Shown piece after piece: positions 23,816 to 34,891 of a DNA stretch of 64,000 bases (positions are counted from its first letter, which is position 1; every line of letters begins with the position of its first letter). Source of the DNA: Gymnopus androsaceus JB14 (taxonomy: Eukaryota > Basidiomycota > Agaricomycetes > Agaricales > Omphalotaceae); contig ML769487.1 in assembly GCA_009733575.1 (NCBI GenBank), forward strand, positions 1-64,000, given 5' to 3'. The position numbers and the translations under genes are program-made. Below the pieces are notes generated by a model. That model had not been told where the DNA came from and ran no database searches. It saw only the letters and a program-made list of their open reading frames with translations.

Positions 23816-25275
23816 CTAATTCACGACGACAGCGACCGATACCCATACAAATATGTACACACCCCCAAAAACGTTGCCAAACCGCACGTAACCGCCAATC
23901 GTTTCCAACGCAGACGTATCATCACGCTGACTAGCCGAAAATAATATTGGGGTCCCGTTATGCCCCTGAAATCAACAAGGACAGTAAGGAAATATTGAGG
24001 GGATAGTCTCTGAGGGAGCAACGTACACAGACGTAGCATTCGACTTTCTATCAATTAGATCGTACACGCCAGGTTTAAACTCTTCTCGAGGGATCATAAA
24101 CGTAGATGCTCCACCATCTGGAACCCAAAATGAAGCACCGGAACTTGCTGGGTCTGGATTAGACGCAGCGTAGAATATAGTACCTGCGATTCGAGGAACG
24201 GGAGTCAGAGGCAGTCCTGCTAGTTGAACCCGGATGTGGATTGGGACAATAGATGTCGCTGTGAGGAGAAATATGAGTACGTAGCCAGCAAAAGAAAACA
24301 TTGCATAGTGACAAACCTGCAAAAAATGGATGGATGGTATTGATACGTATTCCTTTAGCTGCGAAAGGTGCATCCAGTGAACGCATTCACACCTAGAACT
24401 GCGTGCTTTGTTGCAGTGTACATCGGTGCCATACTCAGAGCGTACCATGAAGCTAATGTATGACATCCGAATGAGTTATGTAGGTAAGAAGAGCTATTAA
24501 GGAATTGCACCTATCGAGCCTAGAAGAATAACCGACTTCAAGGAGGATTTGTCCTCAGAGCGATTTACTTGGAGGTAATGTTGGGCAAGATGTACAGCTG
24601 GGGGCGAGGGAGATATAAATTTATGTATCGCTTCAAATGAAGGGACAGACGCACTGTACAGAACACCAATCAAATTGACATCAATGGTTGTAGTCGGTGG
24701 TTTGATAACTGAATGTTCAGAATAATTCTTCACATCAGCACGGATTTCGCCTACACCTGCATTTGCGACCTGAACAAATTTAGTAGAGAATTCAAGTAGG
24801 ATAATGATACACCTCAAATACAAACCACTATATCCACTGAGCCAAATTTCTCGATGGCAAGGTCATACATTGCTACGAGATCGTCCCAGACAGTAACATC
24901 ACATTTGCATTCTATCGCTTGCCTGTGCCAAAGAATTAGGCAACAGAAGCCAAGGAATGTTGTGAGAGAAATTACTGGGCAGCATTTCGTATCTCTAATG
25001 CAGTTCTTTCGGCACTAGGCAAGTTTTTATCAGCAACGACGACTTTTGCCCTGTTCGAAACAGTCAGAAAGAATAAGAAAGAGTTTGGATCAAACATGCC
25101 CATGAGATGCGAATAGTTTGGCTGTTGCTTGTCCTATACCGGCTCCTGCACCTATCAAACAGTTATTAAAAAGGAGCTCTACAAACTCGAACTTGAATCC
25201 ACCAGTTATAATAACAGTCTTCCCTTTGATTCTTTCCTTGAACTCCGTCATATCCTCGTCCCGAATAGCAGCCAT
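23816..25275 (-). pseudogene. Short-chain dehydrogenase/reductase with C-terminal membrane anchor, one frameshift
   Basis: The first exon begins MAAIRDEDMTEFKERIKGKT at 25275 and joins GAGAGIGQATAKLFASHG, the NAD(P)-binding glycine motif. Later exons give VANAGVGEIR (the NAG motif), LLGSIASWYALSMAPMYTAT and TKHAVLG, so the catalytic Ser and YTATK Tyr/Lys are present. The frame then breaks: about 24381-24390 reads ACGCATTCAC where one base fewer would give in-frame HAVLGVMRSLDAPFAAKGIR. The C-terminal exons (PIHIRVQLAGLPLTPVPRIA; ASFWVPDGGASTFMIP) end in a hydrophobic segment GGVYIFVWVSVAVVVN, a likely membrane anchor, with TAG at 23816-23818. Apart from that base the gene looks complete, so it is either a recent pseudogene or an assembly error. 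The substrate is unknown; it resembles the 15-hydroxyprostaglandin dehydrogenase-like branch. Confidence 0.75.
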
Positions 25276-25605
25276 GGTTTAGGAACAGAAAGAATCCCGC
25301 CAGGTGAGAAGAATTTGGGCATGTTGACATATGACCGCTGTGACGACAGCGAGTTACTTTCCGTGGATAAGTAGGGGTTAAGGAAGAATCCCGAAAGTTT
25401 TGTGCATGAATTATCAGCAGCTAAAGAGCCTCAAAGCTGAAAGACTGTAAGGGCAAGAGGAAAGCAAGAAATCGAGTCTAAACCCAAGCGCTTGTTCCTA
25501 TCCGCGGATTCCGATCAGCCTTATAGGAAAGAGCCGCCGGCAGTCTCACGTGATCCGGCCAGGCTACTTCAGTAACTCGTTCGTCCTCGAATTAACATCC
25601 GAAAT

Positions 25606-26620
25606 ATGAGCAGTCGTATCCTTACTGCTATCGACTGTAAATTCAGCTTTCTCCAACTGATTCTGAAAGCCTGTATTACGCACCTTCCCGACTCTCTTCG
25701 GCGAACGATTTATGACTTTGGAGCCAGTCTTTTTCTAACACTCGGAGGCTCCCAGTCGAAAACACACCCACTCATTCATCATCCATATGTACGCCGTCTT
25801 CCTTTTGGCTTGGTTCTAAAGATCTGCTCCAAATCCGAGGGCTTGCGTGAAGCTACAGCCCTTCGCACTCTGGAAGGACTTTCTCGCAATGCTGTCAATC
25901 ATCCAGTGTTCTTTGATTGCGTTCTCGGATCTCTGTCTTCTCGCGATGCCGACGACGCGGATAATGATGATAGAACCTGCTATCTCATCCAGACATGGAT
26001 AGACGGCCCACGTCTCTGTGATGTATACCATGACTATTTCACTTCAGACGATACGAATCGGCTCGTTGAGGACATGCAACTGCAGTTCACCGACTTGCAG
26101 TCCCTCACGCGAAACACCAATAACCCAATCATTTGTGGCGCTGGTGGAGGACCCATAACAGACTATAGACTGCCTTGGTTAATGGAACCGGGGCAATAGC
26201 GACGTTTACACGTCACTCAGACTTCGCGAAGCAAATGTGGTTTGGCCTGCATCACGACAACGTACCCCATCGTGTAGCGTTACGGCCAGATTTGTTACCA
26301 CTGGTCGAGCGAAAGGATGTGCCTGTTTGTTTTGCTCATGGAGACCTTCTTCTAACCATATCATACTTGAGGCGGATAGATCTGGCGCGCGGAAGTCGAA
26401 TTTGTCTTATTGATGGAGCAAGCTGGATGGATGCCAGAGTATTGGGATGCTGTCAAGTCAACATGGATGGACGACAAAGTTCAGAATGGATTCATAATTC
26501 GACGCGTCTTCTCAGTTTAGTGAATGGCTTGACGTGGACTGGAGTATCGAAGTCGGTCGCATATGCAGATAATGTAACCATTGATCTGTCAGTGTGTCTG
26601 TTCAACTTCAAGGGCTAGAC
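25606..26620 (+). pseudogene. APH-family (aminoglycoside phosphotransferase-like) kinase, decayed
   Basis: The 197-codon N-terminal frame from ATG 25606 includes HHPYVRRLPFGLVLKICSKS and YLIQTWIDGPRLCDVYHDY, typical of fungal APH/choline-kinase-like proteins. After LPWLMEPG (about 26190) the frame shifts into TFTRHSDFAKQMWFGLHHDN and then VCFAHGDLL, the catalytic-loop HGD motif. Just after HGDLL the frame shifts again (PNHIILEADRSGARKSN), and a further shift near 26425 recovers WMPEYWDAVKSTWMDDKVQN, the conserved segment after the metal-binding loop, before a stop. At least three indels lie in one kilobase, so this is a pseudogene unless the sequence is of low quality. Related intact proteins are common in Agaricomycetes; their substrates are unknown. 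Confidence 0.75.
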
Positions 26621-26983
26621 CAACATACGACGATCCGAGTTGGCCGAGCTCACAAAAATTAATGTGCGGAATCACTTTCTCGGCAGAGGCCTGAAGTCTT
26701 TACACGGGCGACTGGTTCGAGTCCTGTTCTGATCTTGGCCTATTCGGTTCAACTGGTCTATCTGATCAGTTGTATTTCGATCTATGATTCGTTTGGACTT
26801 TGAGACTCGGTCGTATAGCGACGTCAGAAGATTCTAACTAGGCAGAAAGCATCTTGGAGTGGCGTCAATGTGAGAGCTCTCTACAGCCTTCACCAGTTTC
26901 TCTGTTCCTCTCACACACATCTCTCTCTCTCAACTCTTTCAAGTTCTTACTCTCGCTCTCGGAACATCCTTCCAATCTTTTCC

Positions 26984-28926
26984 ATGAACGAAACAATCGA
27001 CACCCGATATTTCGCAGCACGGATTATTGTCCATGTGTCGATGCTGCTTTTTTCTCCAGTGATGTTTTTCATCACCCTGGACTCCTTTGCGCTCACAATG
27101 TACTTGCCCACTCTACACCTCTGTATCATGTATGTTTGATCCACGCCCTTCATAGTGATATTATAACTTGTTGAGCTTTATAACAGGGATTATCTTACAA
27201 CTCGTTATGAACCCCATCCAATCCTCTACTTCGCTTTGAGTTTTCTGGATGGTCTATATTTTATCCCTGTTTTCTTCGTTTTCGGACCTGCGTAACCTTC
27301 TCCGATCCATCCCTCACCGATAGTGACCAACGATTGTTTCCATACAGGATTGATCTCATGATTAACTCGGCCGTCTTAGGGCTCTACTCCCTCTCGCTCG
27401 TCATTTTTACCTGCTGGCTTCGATTTGGTGAACAGCATCCACTTCGCCTTCTATTCGCTATTCCGAATAAAAAATCTAGACCCAGTCAGTCCCTTCTATC
27501 TCGAGTCCTCTTTGGGCGAAAACGTAGCAACGATGAGCGGCAGATTATAAAGGAGCAAGTGTCGACAGTTATATTCAGACATTCTATTTTTCGTAAACAC
27601 CCGTGAGTCTTTTCTAATCATCGGAGTTCTAGCCTGACGAAGCATCTTTCCACTAGCTTCGAACCTTCCAGCTTAGGCATCGCACGGGGTTTAGTAGCGT
27701 TTTATGTCAACATCGTTTTTGTGGTATATGCGATCGACTTGTATTTCAGTATCACTACGACATCCGCTACAGTATTTACCACCCAGACGACTATGGTAGC
27801 TACTGAAATGGCTTTGAGCATTGACGCTTTAGTGGCGAGAGCATCATTACTACGAAATTACAGCTTTAGTGAAGGGATGGCATTTTTCATAGTCCGTCAC
27901 TTCATGATCATAGACGAAGTTGATATCTACTAACTATGACTTGCAGGCGACCTCCTCAACAACAGAAGACGCGCTTTCAGATCTGGCGATTTCCGTCGAC
28001 GGACTCAAATGCTTCATGCTCACCACAGTTCTCTGCTTTCGACGGGACTAATTCTGCACGCAACTGTACTTCTGACTCAGAAGGAGGTATCATAGAGATC
28101 AGCACCTCATCTAATTCCACTATCTCGGTGTGGGTGATGAACACGCATAATCCTACATCAGGATGGGAGGAAGTGGCAGCTAAGCTCTCCCTTCCCTATT
28201 TTCTTCTTCCAAATAGTAGCGTAACAGGATCGACATATCCCTTCAAGTACATTACGCCGTCGCTCACATGGATCTCATATGTCATTGGTCCGTATCCCAA
28301 AACTCAATTCCATTTACATTCATCCTAAAGAATTGACAATATAGCCAACCCTCAAACTGCTGTCTCTCTGTCGAACACGACCTCGCTGAAACTCGACGCA
28401 TCCTTCCCTACGTTAATGGCTCAAATGTACATGCCCGTGGAAGAATTCATATCTCCAACGATTTCAACAACTATCTTCAATGTTCTCTCCAAAGCGGGTG
28501 GACTCTTTGCCAGCGGCAACGGATTTTTCATCTTGATTTTCGGACGCTCGATCTGGGCTGTTATTGTAGGTTCGTTGTCTCTATTTATTTCTGACCTTGC
28601 CGTCCAAAAAATTAACTATGTGTTTTTGACTCCTAGGTGGAAGGCCCTTGTCCCCATTCGGCATCTTCGGATGGATTCCTTCCGTGAAGCGAAATATTCA
28701 TCTCCATTATCCGCATCTGCAGAGTGACTGTGAGAGGGGAGGAATGGCGAGCTTCGTGGAGGAAGTCGGCATGAACGTTGGGATCGTCACTTACAGACCA
28801 GCACCAGTGAATGTGACCACGTCCAATGAGCAGAGTGATTGTGAAGTTGAAGAGACGGAGAGTGATAATATTGAGACCGCTGAGCTTATGCCGTTAGGAG
28901 CAGTGGTTCCAATATTGCAACACTGA
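26984..28926 (+). CDS. Multi-pass membrane protein of an expanded basidiomycete family
   Basis: The start at 26984 gives MNETIDTRYFAARIIVHVSM. Exons encode several hydrophobic segments (VHVSMLLFSPVMFFITLDSF; FALSFLDGLYFIPVFFVFGP; AVLGLYSLSLVIFTCWLRFG; GLVAFYVNIVFVVYAIDLYF). A lumenal or extracellular region carries several N-x-S/T sites (SNSTISVWVMNTHNPTSG), followed by TLMAQMYMPVEEFISPTIST, FNVLSKAGGLFASGNGFFIL, SPFGIFGWIP and an acidic cytoplasmic tail ending at 28926. This architecture matches a basidiomycete-only family of unknown role. Around 28030-28050 the frame DLAISVDGLKCFMLTTVL must shift by one base to join AFDGTNSARNCTSDSEGG, so this copy may be disrupted. Function cannot be inferred. 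Confidence 0.55.
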
Positions 28927-29634
28927 TTTTTCACTGTATATAATCTTTCGTTCTTACTTTACAGTAACACCATAATAGAATCGTACCTACCTCGACCACC
29001 TGACAAACGCTGCCCGTATATCGGGTTCGTTCTCGCTTCATTGAAAACCTCAGTATATGATAGGACTAAAACAATATTACAGGATCATGTTCAAGGTCCC
29101 GTCCACTGCTCGAGCAACCTTCGGCTTCTTGAATTGACTGCTCAAAGGCTGATTAAAGTTTGCGGTCAAGACGAGTAAAATCTTTGTATTCCATCTCTTT
29201 AACCCGTATGAAGACGTCAGCGAATTGCACCTATCTCTCTGAAGGTACCCCTGCCCTCCCTAGGCCCGTGCAACGGTACAAGTATCAAATTATCCCCTTG
29301 TCGTCCTTCCTCTCCCCTGCTGTCGTTCTTCCGATCCGTCTACCTATCGCGTGATGAACGCACAGGATTTGGCGGAGATTCTTCTCACTGTGCCAAGCAT
29401 GAAGTACCGGTTCCACCTTTCGGGCCTGGAAACATGTAAACAGTGTTCGAGCCCTCATTCTTTGGGTCTGTTTACGTCCAAGTACTGCGGTCAAGGTTGA
29501 CGCATCGAATCTTGAAGATACTGATCGAATTTTTCTTAGTGTCGATTATACCTCGAAGGGCATTTAGGCATTTGATTTAATTTTGCTTATCTGGCGGGGT
29601 CGTTCGGATGGAATGGGGCTCAGTAATAGTACGG
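28927..29634. other. Intergenic, no gene recognised
   Basis: This spacer lies between the membrane-protein gene and GNAT copy A. Its open frames are short and without recognisable motifs. The left boundary of the duplicated GNAT-helicase-laccase unit lies near its right end. Confidence 0.4.
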
Positions 29635-30242
29635 CTATGATACAATTTTTGGATCAGGACCATCCTGCTTCGAAGCCTCCCAGTCCTCGTCCAAAACTGC
29701 CATCCAAATGACGTCCTGCCATTTTCCATCACCCCAATTTGCCTTTCGCTGGACACCTTCTTGAATGAAGCCACTGAACGTGATGTCGGTCAGCCGGGGA
29801 TTTTTGAAATGTAGACCACTCACACTTTATTGTACACCCTGATGGCTGCAGTGTTATTTCCAAATACATTGAGGGTTATTCTATGCAAAGCAAGCTGACG
29901 GAATGCATAATCGATAACGAAGCGCAAAAGTTCTGTAGCATAACCTCGTCCCCAAAACGAAGGAAGGAGAGCCATACCAAGCCTTGCGTCGCGATTCTTC
30001 GTCTGTGCATCCCATAGCGATATGAAGCCGACAAATTCATGACTATCCTTGGTCTCTATAATGGCATAGAACAGCGCAGATGAGCTCATTTCGCGGACCA
30101 GTTTCTCCAACTTGGCGCCTAAAGGCACCACAAAGTCTGTGGATAGCATTTTTTGGATGCGATCGTCGTTCCATAACGCGATCAAGTCTTCAAAGTCTGC
30201 TTCGCGTACGGCTCGGAGTCGTAGGCGGTCGGTTTCGAACAT
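29635..30242 (-). CDS. GNAT-family N-acetyltransferase, copy A
   Basis: ATG 30242 gives MFETDRLRLRAVREADFEDL, the N-terminal strand-helix of RimJ/RimL-type (Acetyltransf_3) GNATs. The acetyl-CoA pyrophosphate loop is LLPSFWGRGYATE (R-x-x-G-x-G/A type), followed by LNVFGNNTAAIRVYNKV, the usual N-x-x-A-I-x-x-Y-x-K signature. One intron (GTGAGT donor, TTCAG acceptor, about 29825-29772) splits the Val codon before GFIQEGVQRKANWGDGKWQD. The stop TAG is at 29635-29637 after DPKIVS. It is complete and in frame. It is divergently arranged with the helicase pseudogene, 194 bases apart. The acceptor substrate is unknown. Copy B at 38852 is a close paralogue. Confidence 0.85.
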
Positions 30243-30741
30243 GGTGGGAGAAAGGAACTAGATTTTTTCAGTGAGCAGGCTAAGTAAGATAGTCAGGTTA
30301 TCTAGTCATTTTTTCGGTTGCGACTCCGTGACAACCGGGGAGATCTTAGTGTATGAGCGCGCTTATTCTATTCTAATCTTGTAATTTTCTAAGTAGGCGC
30401 CAATCAAAGTTTTTCTTGAACTTCTCCTTTCGCACAATAATAAACTGTTCAGAAAGCGTTCCTTGGCCACAGACGAATCTTCACGTAAGAGGACAAAAGT
30501 CAAACATGATAACGCTGACAGAAAACCATTTCGCGACCTATTGAGTCTGGATTGGACGCATTCTCGAGCTTGAAGAAGTAGAAGGCGTCGAGATTATTTA
30601 TGAACAAACTGAGCAAGGCAGAGTAGCAAAGTTTAACGTACGTACTTTTCTCTGTAATAGTCAAGCCGAGCTCAAGTTCTTGTCAAGGTTATCGTATGGC
30701 CATAATATTGTAAAATAAATCATTTTTGCGTGGTCAGTCAA

Positions 30742-30872
30742 ATTTCTCAAATTTTCAGGTGGGTCTCAAATTTGCGGGTGGGTCTTAAATTTGCAAGTGC
30801 TTCTCAAAGTCTCAAATCTGCAGGTGCATCTCAAATTTACAGGTGCATCCTAAATTTGCAGGTATCTCAAAT
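30742..30872. repeat. Left subterminal repeat array
   Basis: There are six to seven imperfect copies of a CTCAAATTTGCAGGTG-like unit. The same motif is arrayed in inverted orientation at 33403-33530, as expected for transposase-binding subterminal repeats. Confidence 0.75.
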
Positions 30873-31115
30873 TGAACAGGGGTGGTCAGGTCAAGTGCGG
30901 GCTTGTGACTCGGACGCAAAATCCCGGTTCGATTGAACCGGGTAGGTAGGTAAACCGGCGCGGTCCCATTGAGAAACAGCCGGGTTCCACGCTACATACA
31001 TAGCGCCCATAGGTATGTGTGCCACGCGGGAAAACTCCTTCCTTTTTCGTCACGAGCCAGCAAGTTTTAGCGCTCACAAGTGCCTAACTAGTCCTCAAAC
31101 TGACTTTCTACTAAA

Positions 31116-31675
31116 TAGGGCTCGGCACCGTGACCGTACACGCACGGTTTACGGGTACCGTAATACGGACCGTGACCGTACCGTCTGGAATTTTAGGTGA
31201 CCGTAAATTACCGTCCCGTTTACGGCCGTTACGGCCGTGATACGGTCACCTCGCAAGAGGAAATAAACCTGATCGCAGCAATTTGTGAGGACAGTATTCC
31301 ATGAAATTTACACACTCAATGCTGTAGGTTCAACTATTCATGCCTGAAAGAGCAGCTTTTGCATGTAGTGTGCACGTACCGGGAGTGTTCCGGGTTGTTG
31401 CCGAAACTCCGGCTTTGCTAAATTGGTCTTACCTGGAGTGGATTGAGCGGTAGGGTGTTTTTTAATGCTTGGTAGGTGGTCTGGAGGTAATCCGGACGTA
31501 AATCCACAATTTTTATCAGGGACAGCACCAAACGCCGGTTTAGCGCCCACACGGTCGTACAATACGGTATACGGTACGGGTATTACGCTCACCGTACCGT
31601 ATTGACCAAAATTTAACACGGTCACGGCTGTATTTTCGACGGCCGTACCCGTATACGGTACGGTGCCGAGCCCTA
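31116..31675. mobile_element. Nested hAT-like MITE 1 (560 bp)
   Basis: The ends are TAGGGCTCGG and CCGAGCCCTA, flanked by a perfect 8-bp duplication CTACTAAA (31108-31115 and 31676-31683). An 8-bp target site and a TAGGG terminus are typical of hAT elements. The interior near both ends is packed with CCGTA/TACGG motifs (for example ACCGTGACCGTAC, GTATACGGTACGG), probably subterminal binding sites. It has no coding capacity. Confidence 0.88.
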
Positions 31676-32994
31676 CTACTAAACGGCGAGCATAAAATAA
31701 CTCAATTCCAACCTATATGCTGACTCAGACTGAAGTACTCACTCGGACTTGGACTTGGACTCAAAGTCATGGTCAGACTGCTCCAGTGTATGTTCTAGTA
31801 CTGTAAGTCACTTATAGTTCTTGGTACTACCCCAGTTTTGATCACCTTCTTCAAGCAGTTGTAAGTAGCCTTTATTCTTCTACCACTTACATGTGCTGAG
31901 TGCTTGCTCCCATTCCCAGCTATGGATAGTCACTGAACTTGATTCTGGTATACATAGGTGATTGATGAAGTTACCTATTCATTGAATACGGCTCAAATTA
32001 CTTTAGACAATCCAAAGCGTGCAAAGTTCAAGTACTCAGAATAACCAATATGAACTGCCGATGCCTGCAATCATCACAAAATTAGTACAGAGCATCATTG
32101 TACACCCATAGCTCTTTCTGAACTGAGCTGGGAGCAAACTATCACAGAAGGATATTGGGCTGGAGATCCAGGGGATGATACTCGGGCCCACAGAAAGTAA
32201 CAGCCCAGCCATGCCCCTTCCCAAAAGAACAGTGAATATCATTTGAAGATTATAGTATTTTTACATCAAACAACTTGTATTCCTCATCTGCTGCATGTAC
32301 TCCCTTGATTCCATGCACTGGAATTAAGGAACCCTGAGAATTCCTTGCTTAATTCAGGCAATAAGATTTTTGGCAGTTTTTTTCAACTCCTCATACCACC
32401 TTCTATTTTTAAGTAAAAATTATGGAAAAATTGGAACTCCCCATTTTTAATATCTGGCTTTTCATGTGTAAATAAATCCAGGGATGTACAGTTTTAAGAT
32501 CTTACAATTTGCTAAATGTAGCAGCTAATTTGCACAGGTATATTTGTTGAAGGTGCAAGCACAATTTCATTAAATAAGTAGACCAAGTCCATAACTTGAA
32601 TGAAGTGAAAATATCCATTTGTTCAAAAGTTACAAGCAAAACAGTGATGGGCCATGACTTTCCATGGGCCTGAGTATATCTACAGCTAGCTCACCTGATT
32701 GTGGTACTGAGAATGAGCTACCAGGTCATCACAAAGTGCAGAAGGAGAGTGAGGATACCAGGGTGAATGATGATGACAAAATCACCCATGTTTGGAATGT
32801 TTTCCTGGATATGGGATTCAATCTAGAGAGAGATGATAGAGAGTATGGTATTAGTGTTGTATTAGTGTTTATTGTGAAGCCATCTTAAGATTGCAAGTAT
32901 ATGTAGCAGCCCAGGAGGGCAAATAAACAGTTATTTTACTTGTTTGGCACTGTAATTAGTGCTGTTATTAGCACCCATTGGCGTTAGTATCATG

Positions 32995-33383
32995 CAAGGG
33001 GGATTTGGCATTGAAACAGCAAACATACTCGCTATGTACGTAAGTGACCGGACTTAGCATATGCTTGGCTGGCGCGGTATGTCCGGTCACTTACGTACAT
33101 AGCGAGTATAAGCTCACAACATGACCTGTCAGGCAAAATAAGTGCCGCAAATGCTCAAGAATGCAGGAGAGCATCAGAAAAGGCTTTAATTTGGTGCCAG
33201 CTCAAACCTTGGTATAGCCCAAGGTCAGAAGAACAAAAGAAAATTGATTCTTTCTCTATTTGTGGTAGAAATCTGGCGGAATGCTAGTAGCACTCAGAGC
33301 ATCAATCAAAGTCTCACATAGGGTCTTTCCTAACTAGGCAAGACAGGTCATATGTCTGCCATTTCAATGCCAAATCCCCCTTG
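32995..33383. mobile_element. Nested hAT-like MITE 2 (389 bp)
   Basis: The ends are CAAGGGGGATTTGGCATTGA and its complement, about 22 bp, flanked by a perfect 8-bp duplication GTATCATG (32987-32994 and 33384-33391). It encloses a separate perfect 29-bp inverted repeat at 33025-33053 and 33081-33109. No coding frame is seen. Confidence 0.88.
33025..33109. repeat. Perfect 29-bp inverted repeat with 27-base loop
   Basis: The left arm begins ATACTCGCTATGTACGTAAG and the right arm ends CTTACGTACATAGCGAGTAT; the arms are fully complementary. The sharp ends suggest a tiny nested foldback element inside MITE 2. No clear target duplication was found. Confidence 0.8.
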
Positions 33384-33402
33384 GTATCATGTACGAAAAT
33401 TT

Positions 33403-33530
33403 GAGACACACCTGCAAATTTGAGATGCACCCGCAAATTTGATACCCGCCTGCAAATTTGAGACCCACCTGCAAATTTGGGACCCACCTACAGATTTGAG
33501 ACACACCTGCAAATTTGAGAAATTTGACTG
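33403..33530. repeat. Right subterminal repeat array
   Basis: Imperfect copies of CACCTGCAAATTTGAGA form the inverted counterpart of the array at 30742-30872. Confidence 0.75.
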
Positions 33531-34891
33531 ACCATGCAAAAATGATTTATTTTACAATATTATGGCCATATTATTGACGTTGACGAACCTAAAAGAGATG
33601 ACCCTGCCACAGAAGAGCCAGCCATTGACAAAGATGAAGATGATCTCCTTGAAGAAGAGGCTGTTGACTGTCAGTCATTTAGATACTGGGTATGGTATAA
33701 GGCTCGTTCTTACTCATTTTGCAGCAGAAATTTACTTCCAAATTGGCATCACTACAATTTGCATCCTCGCCTTACCAAAAGTCTTCACCACAATAAATTT
33801 CTCAGCCCCACACCTATCCAAAGCTCAGCTATACCTATCGCACTGAAACAACGCGATGTCGTTGGAGTTGCGCAAACCGTAAGTTCTCAGTTGTATTCAG
33901 TAATCAACTGTAATAAAAATTCACAAGGATCAGGTAAAACCCTGGCCTACGGCCTTCCAATCCTGCATAAGCTACTATCCGTCGCACCTCTCAAGCCATC
34001 ATCTGAACACCGTCCAGTACAAGCCCTCATCCTTGCTCCAACTTGTGAACTTGCATTACAAGTTTCGACATACCTTTGCCTATTTTCCTCACATATTCGT
34101 TCCGAGACGACCAAATACCGGACGATATTCCATGCATTTTATGTCCACCGAAATGGTCGGACTGCTCGTGTGATGCGGAAGGGATTTAGCATGTTGATGT
34201 GTGCTCCGGACGAACGAAGAGTTGTAAGAGCATTGTTGGGTACCCTCGGACATGGTGAGTACTTCATCTTCCTTCAATTCATTTTCGGAGTGCTGAACTA
34301 CATTTTCTCAGACGAAGATGAAATCCAAGAAATCTCCATCGACCTTGGCATGCTCGACAAACTCAAAGCTCGTGTACAACTAGCACGACAAATCGAAACG
34401 TCGCATCATCAAGCCAAAAAGGCCAAGCATGAACGAAATTGGATGAGAGAGACTGCAGAAGCGATGGAGATTGAGTTGGACTCTGATTTTGCGAGGTATG
34501 TATTTTATTTACTTCTTTCTTGCTCGATGAAAGGTACACTAATCTTCAAGTGACGACGACGACGAGAACCCTACGAAACGCCAACGCAAAGCCAAAGAAG
34601 CCAAAGCTGCGGGTTTGAAGGCTCAATTAAAGCAGATGCTCGCTCAGCTCCTTATCGCGTGGGGTAGATCTCCCGAACAGACGAGTTCAAACTGTCTAAT
34701 GCCTCTTTCTAGATAATGAGATGTTGGGTGTAGGGAATAATGATGCCGGGAGCGATTTGGTACAGGTGAGGAAGAGGAAGAAGGTGAAGGTGAAGGTGAA
34801 GAATGAGCGATTAAAGGAAGCTGCAAAGGATAAGGATGAGGAGGAGGAGGAGGAGGAGGAGGAGGAGTGGGCGGGTGTTGACGACTCCTAG

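Larger units (their letters stand above)
30695..33570. mobile_element. 2.9-kb terminal-inverted-repeat element inserted in the helicase pseudogene
   Basis: Both ends begin TATGGCCATAATATTGTAAA and stay complementary for about 60 bases with one mismatch (GCGTGG against GCATGG). Subterminal arrays of an 18-20-bp motif (CTCAAATTTGCAGGTGGGT) follow at 30742-30872 and, inverted, at 33403-33530. The flanks are TTATCG on the left and TTATTG on the right; the uninterrupted paralogue reads AAGGTTATCGACGTTGACG, so the insertion made a roughly 6-bp target duplication, now with one mismatch. No transposase frame is seen, so it is a non-autonomous element. It contains two nested hAT-like MITEs. The superfamily is uncertain. 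Confidence 0.85.
30436..34891 (+). pseudogene. MAK5-like DEAD-box RNA helicase, copy A (dead, with transposon insertion)
   Basis: Sequence matches copy B (39636-42482) from just after its start codon: copy B reads GCACAATGAAGAATAAACTG and this copy GCACAATAATAAACTG, so the ATG is lost. Small deletions remove codons in exon 1. Exon 2 is interrupted after GTTATCG by the 2.9-kb inverted-repeat element (30695-33570) and resumes at about 33571. Two further deletions fuse motif Ia ([10 protein letters not shown] near 34060) to the spacer, and then directly to motif VI ([13 protein letters not shown] near 34150). This removes the DEAD box, the SAT motif and most of the second RecA domain, about 1.2 kb in all. 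The C-terminal part ([20 protein letters not shown]) is kept up to a stop at 34891. It cannot encode an active helicase. Confidence 0.9.

Noticed and set aside
26705..26725. GGTTCGAGTCC resembling a tRNA B box
   Set aside because: The surrounding bases do not form a T-stem, acceptor stem or anticodon arm.
30930..30950. CCCGGTTCGATTGAACCGGG taken as a tRNA T-arm
   Set aside because: It is a simple palindrome inside the TIR element with no cloverleaf around it.
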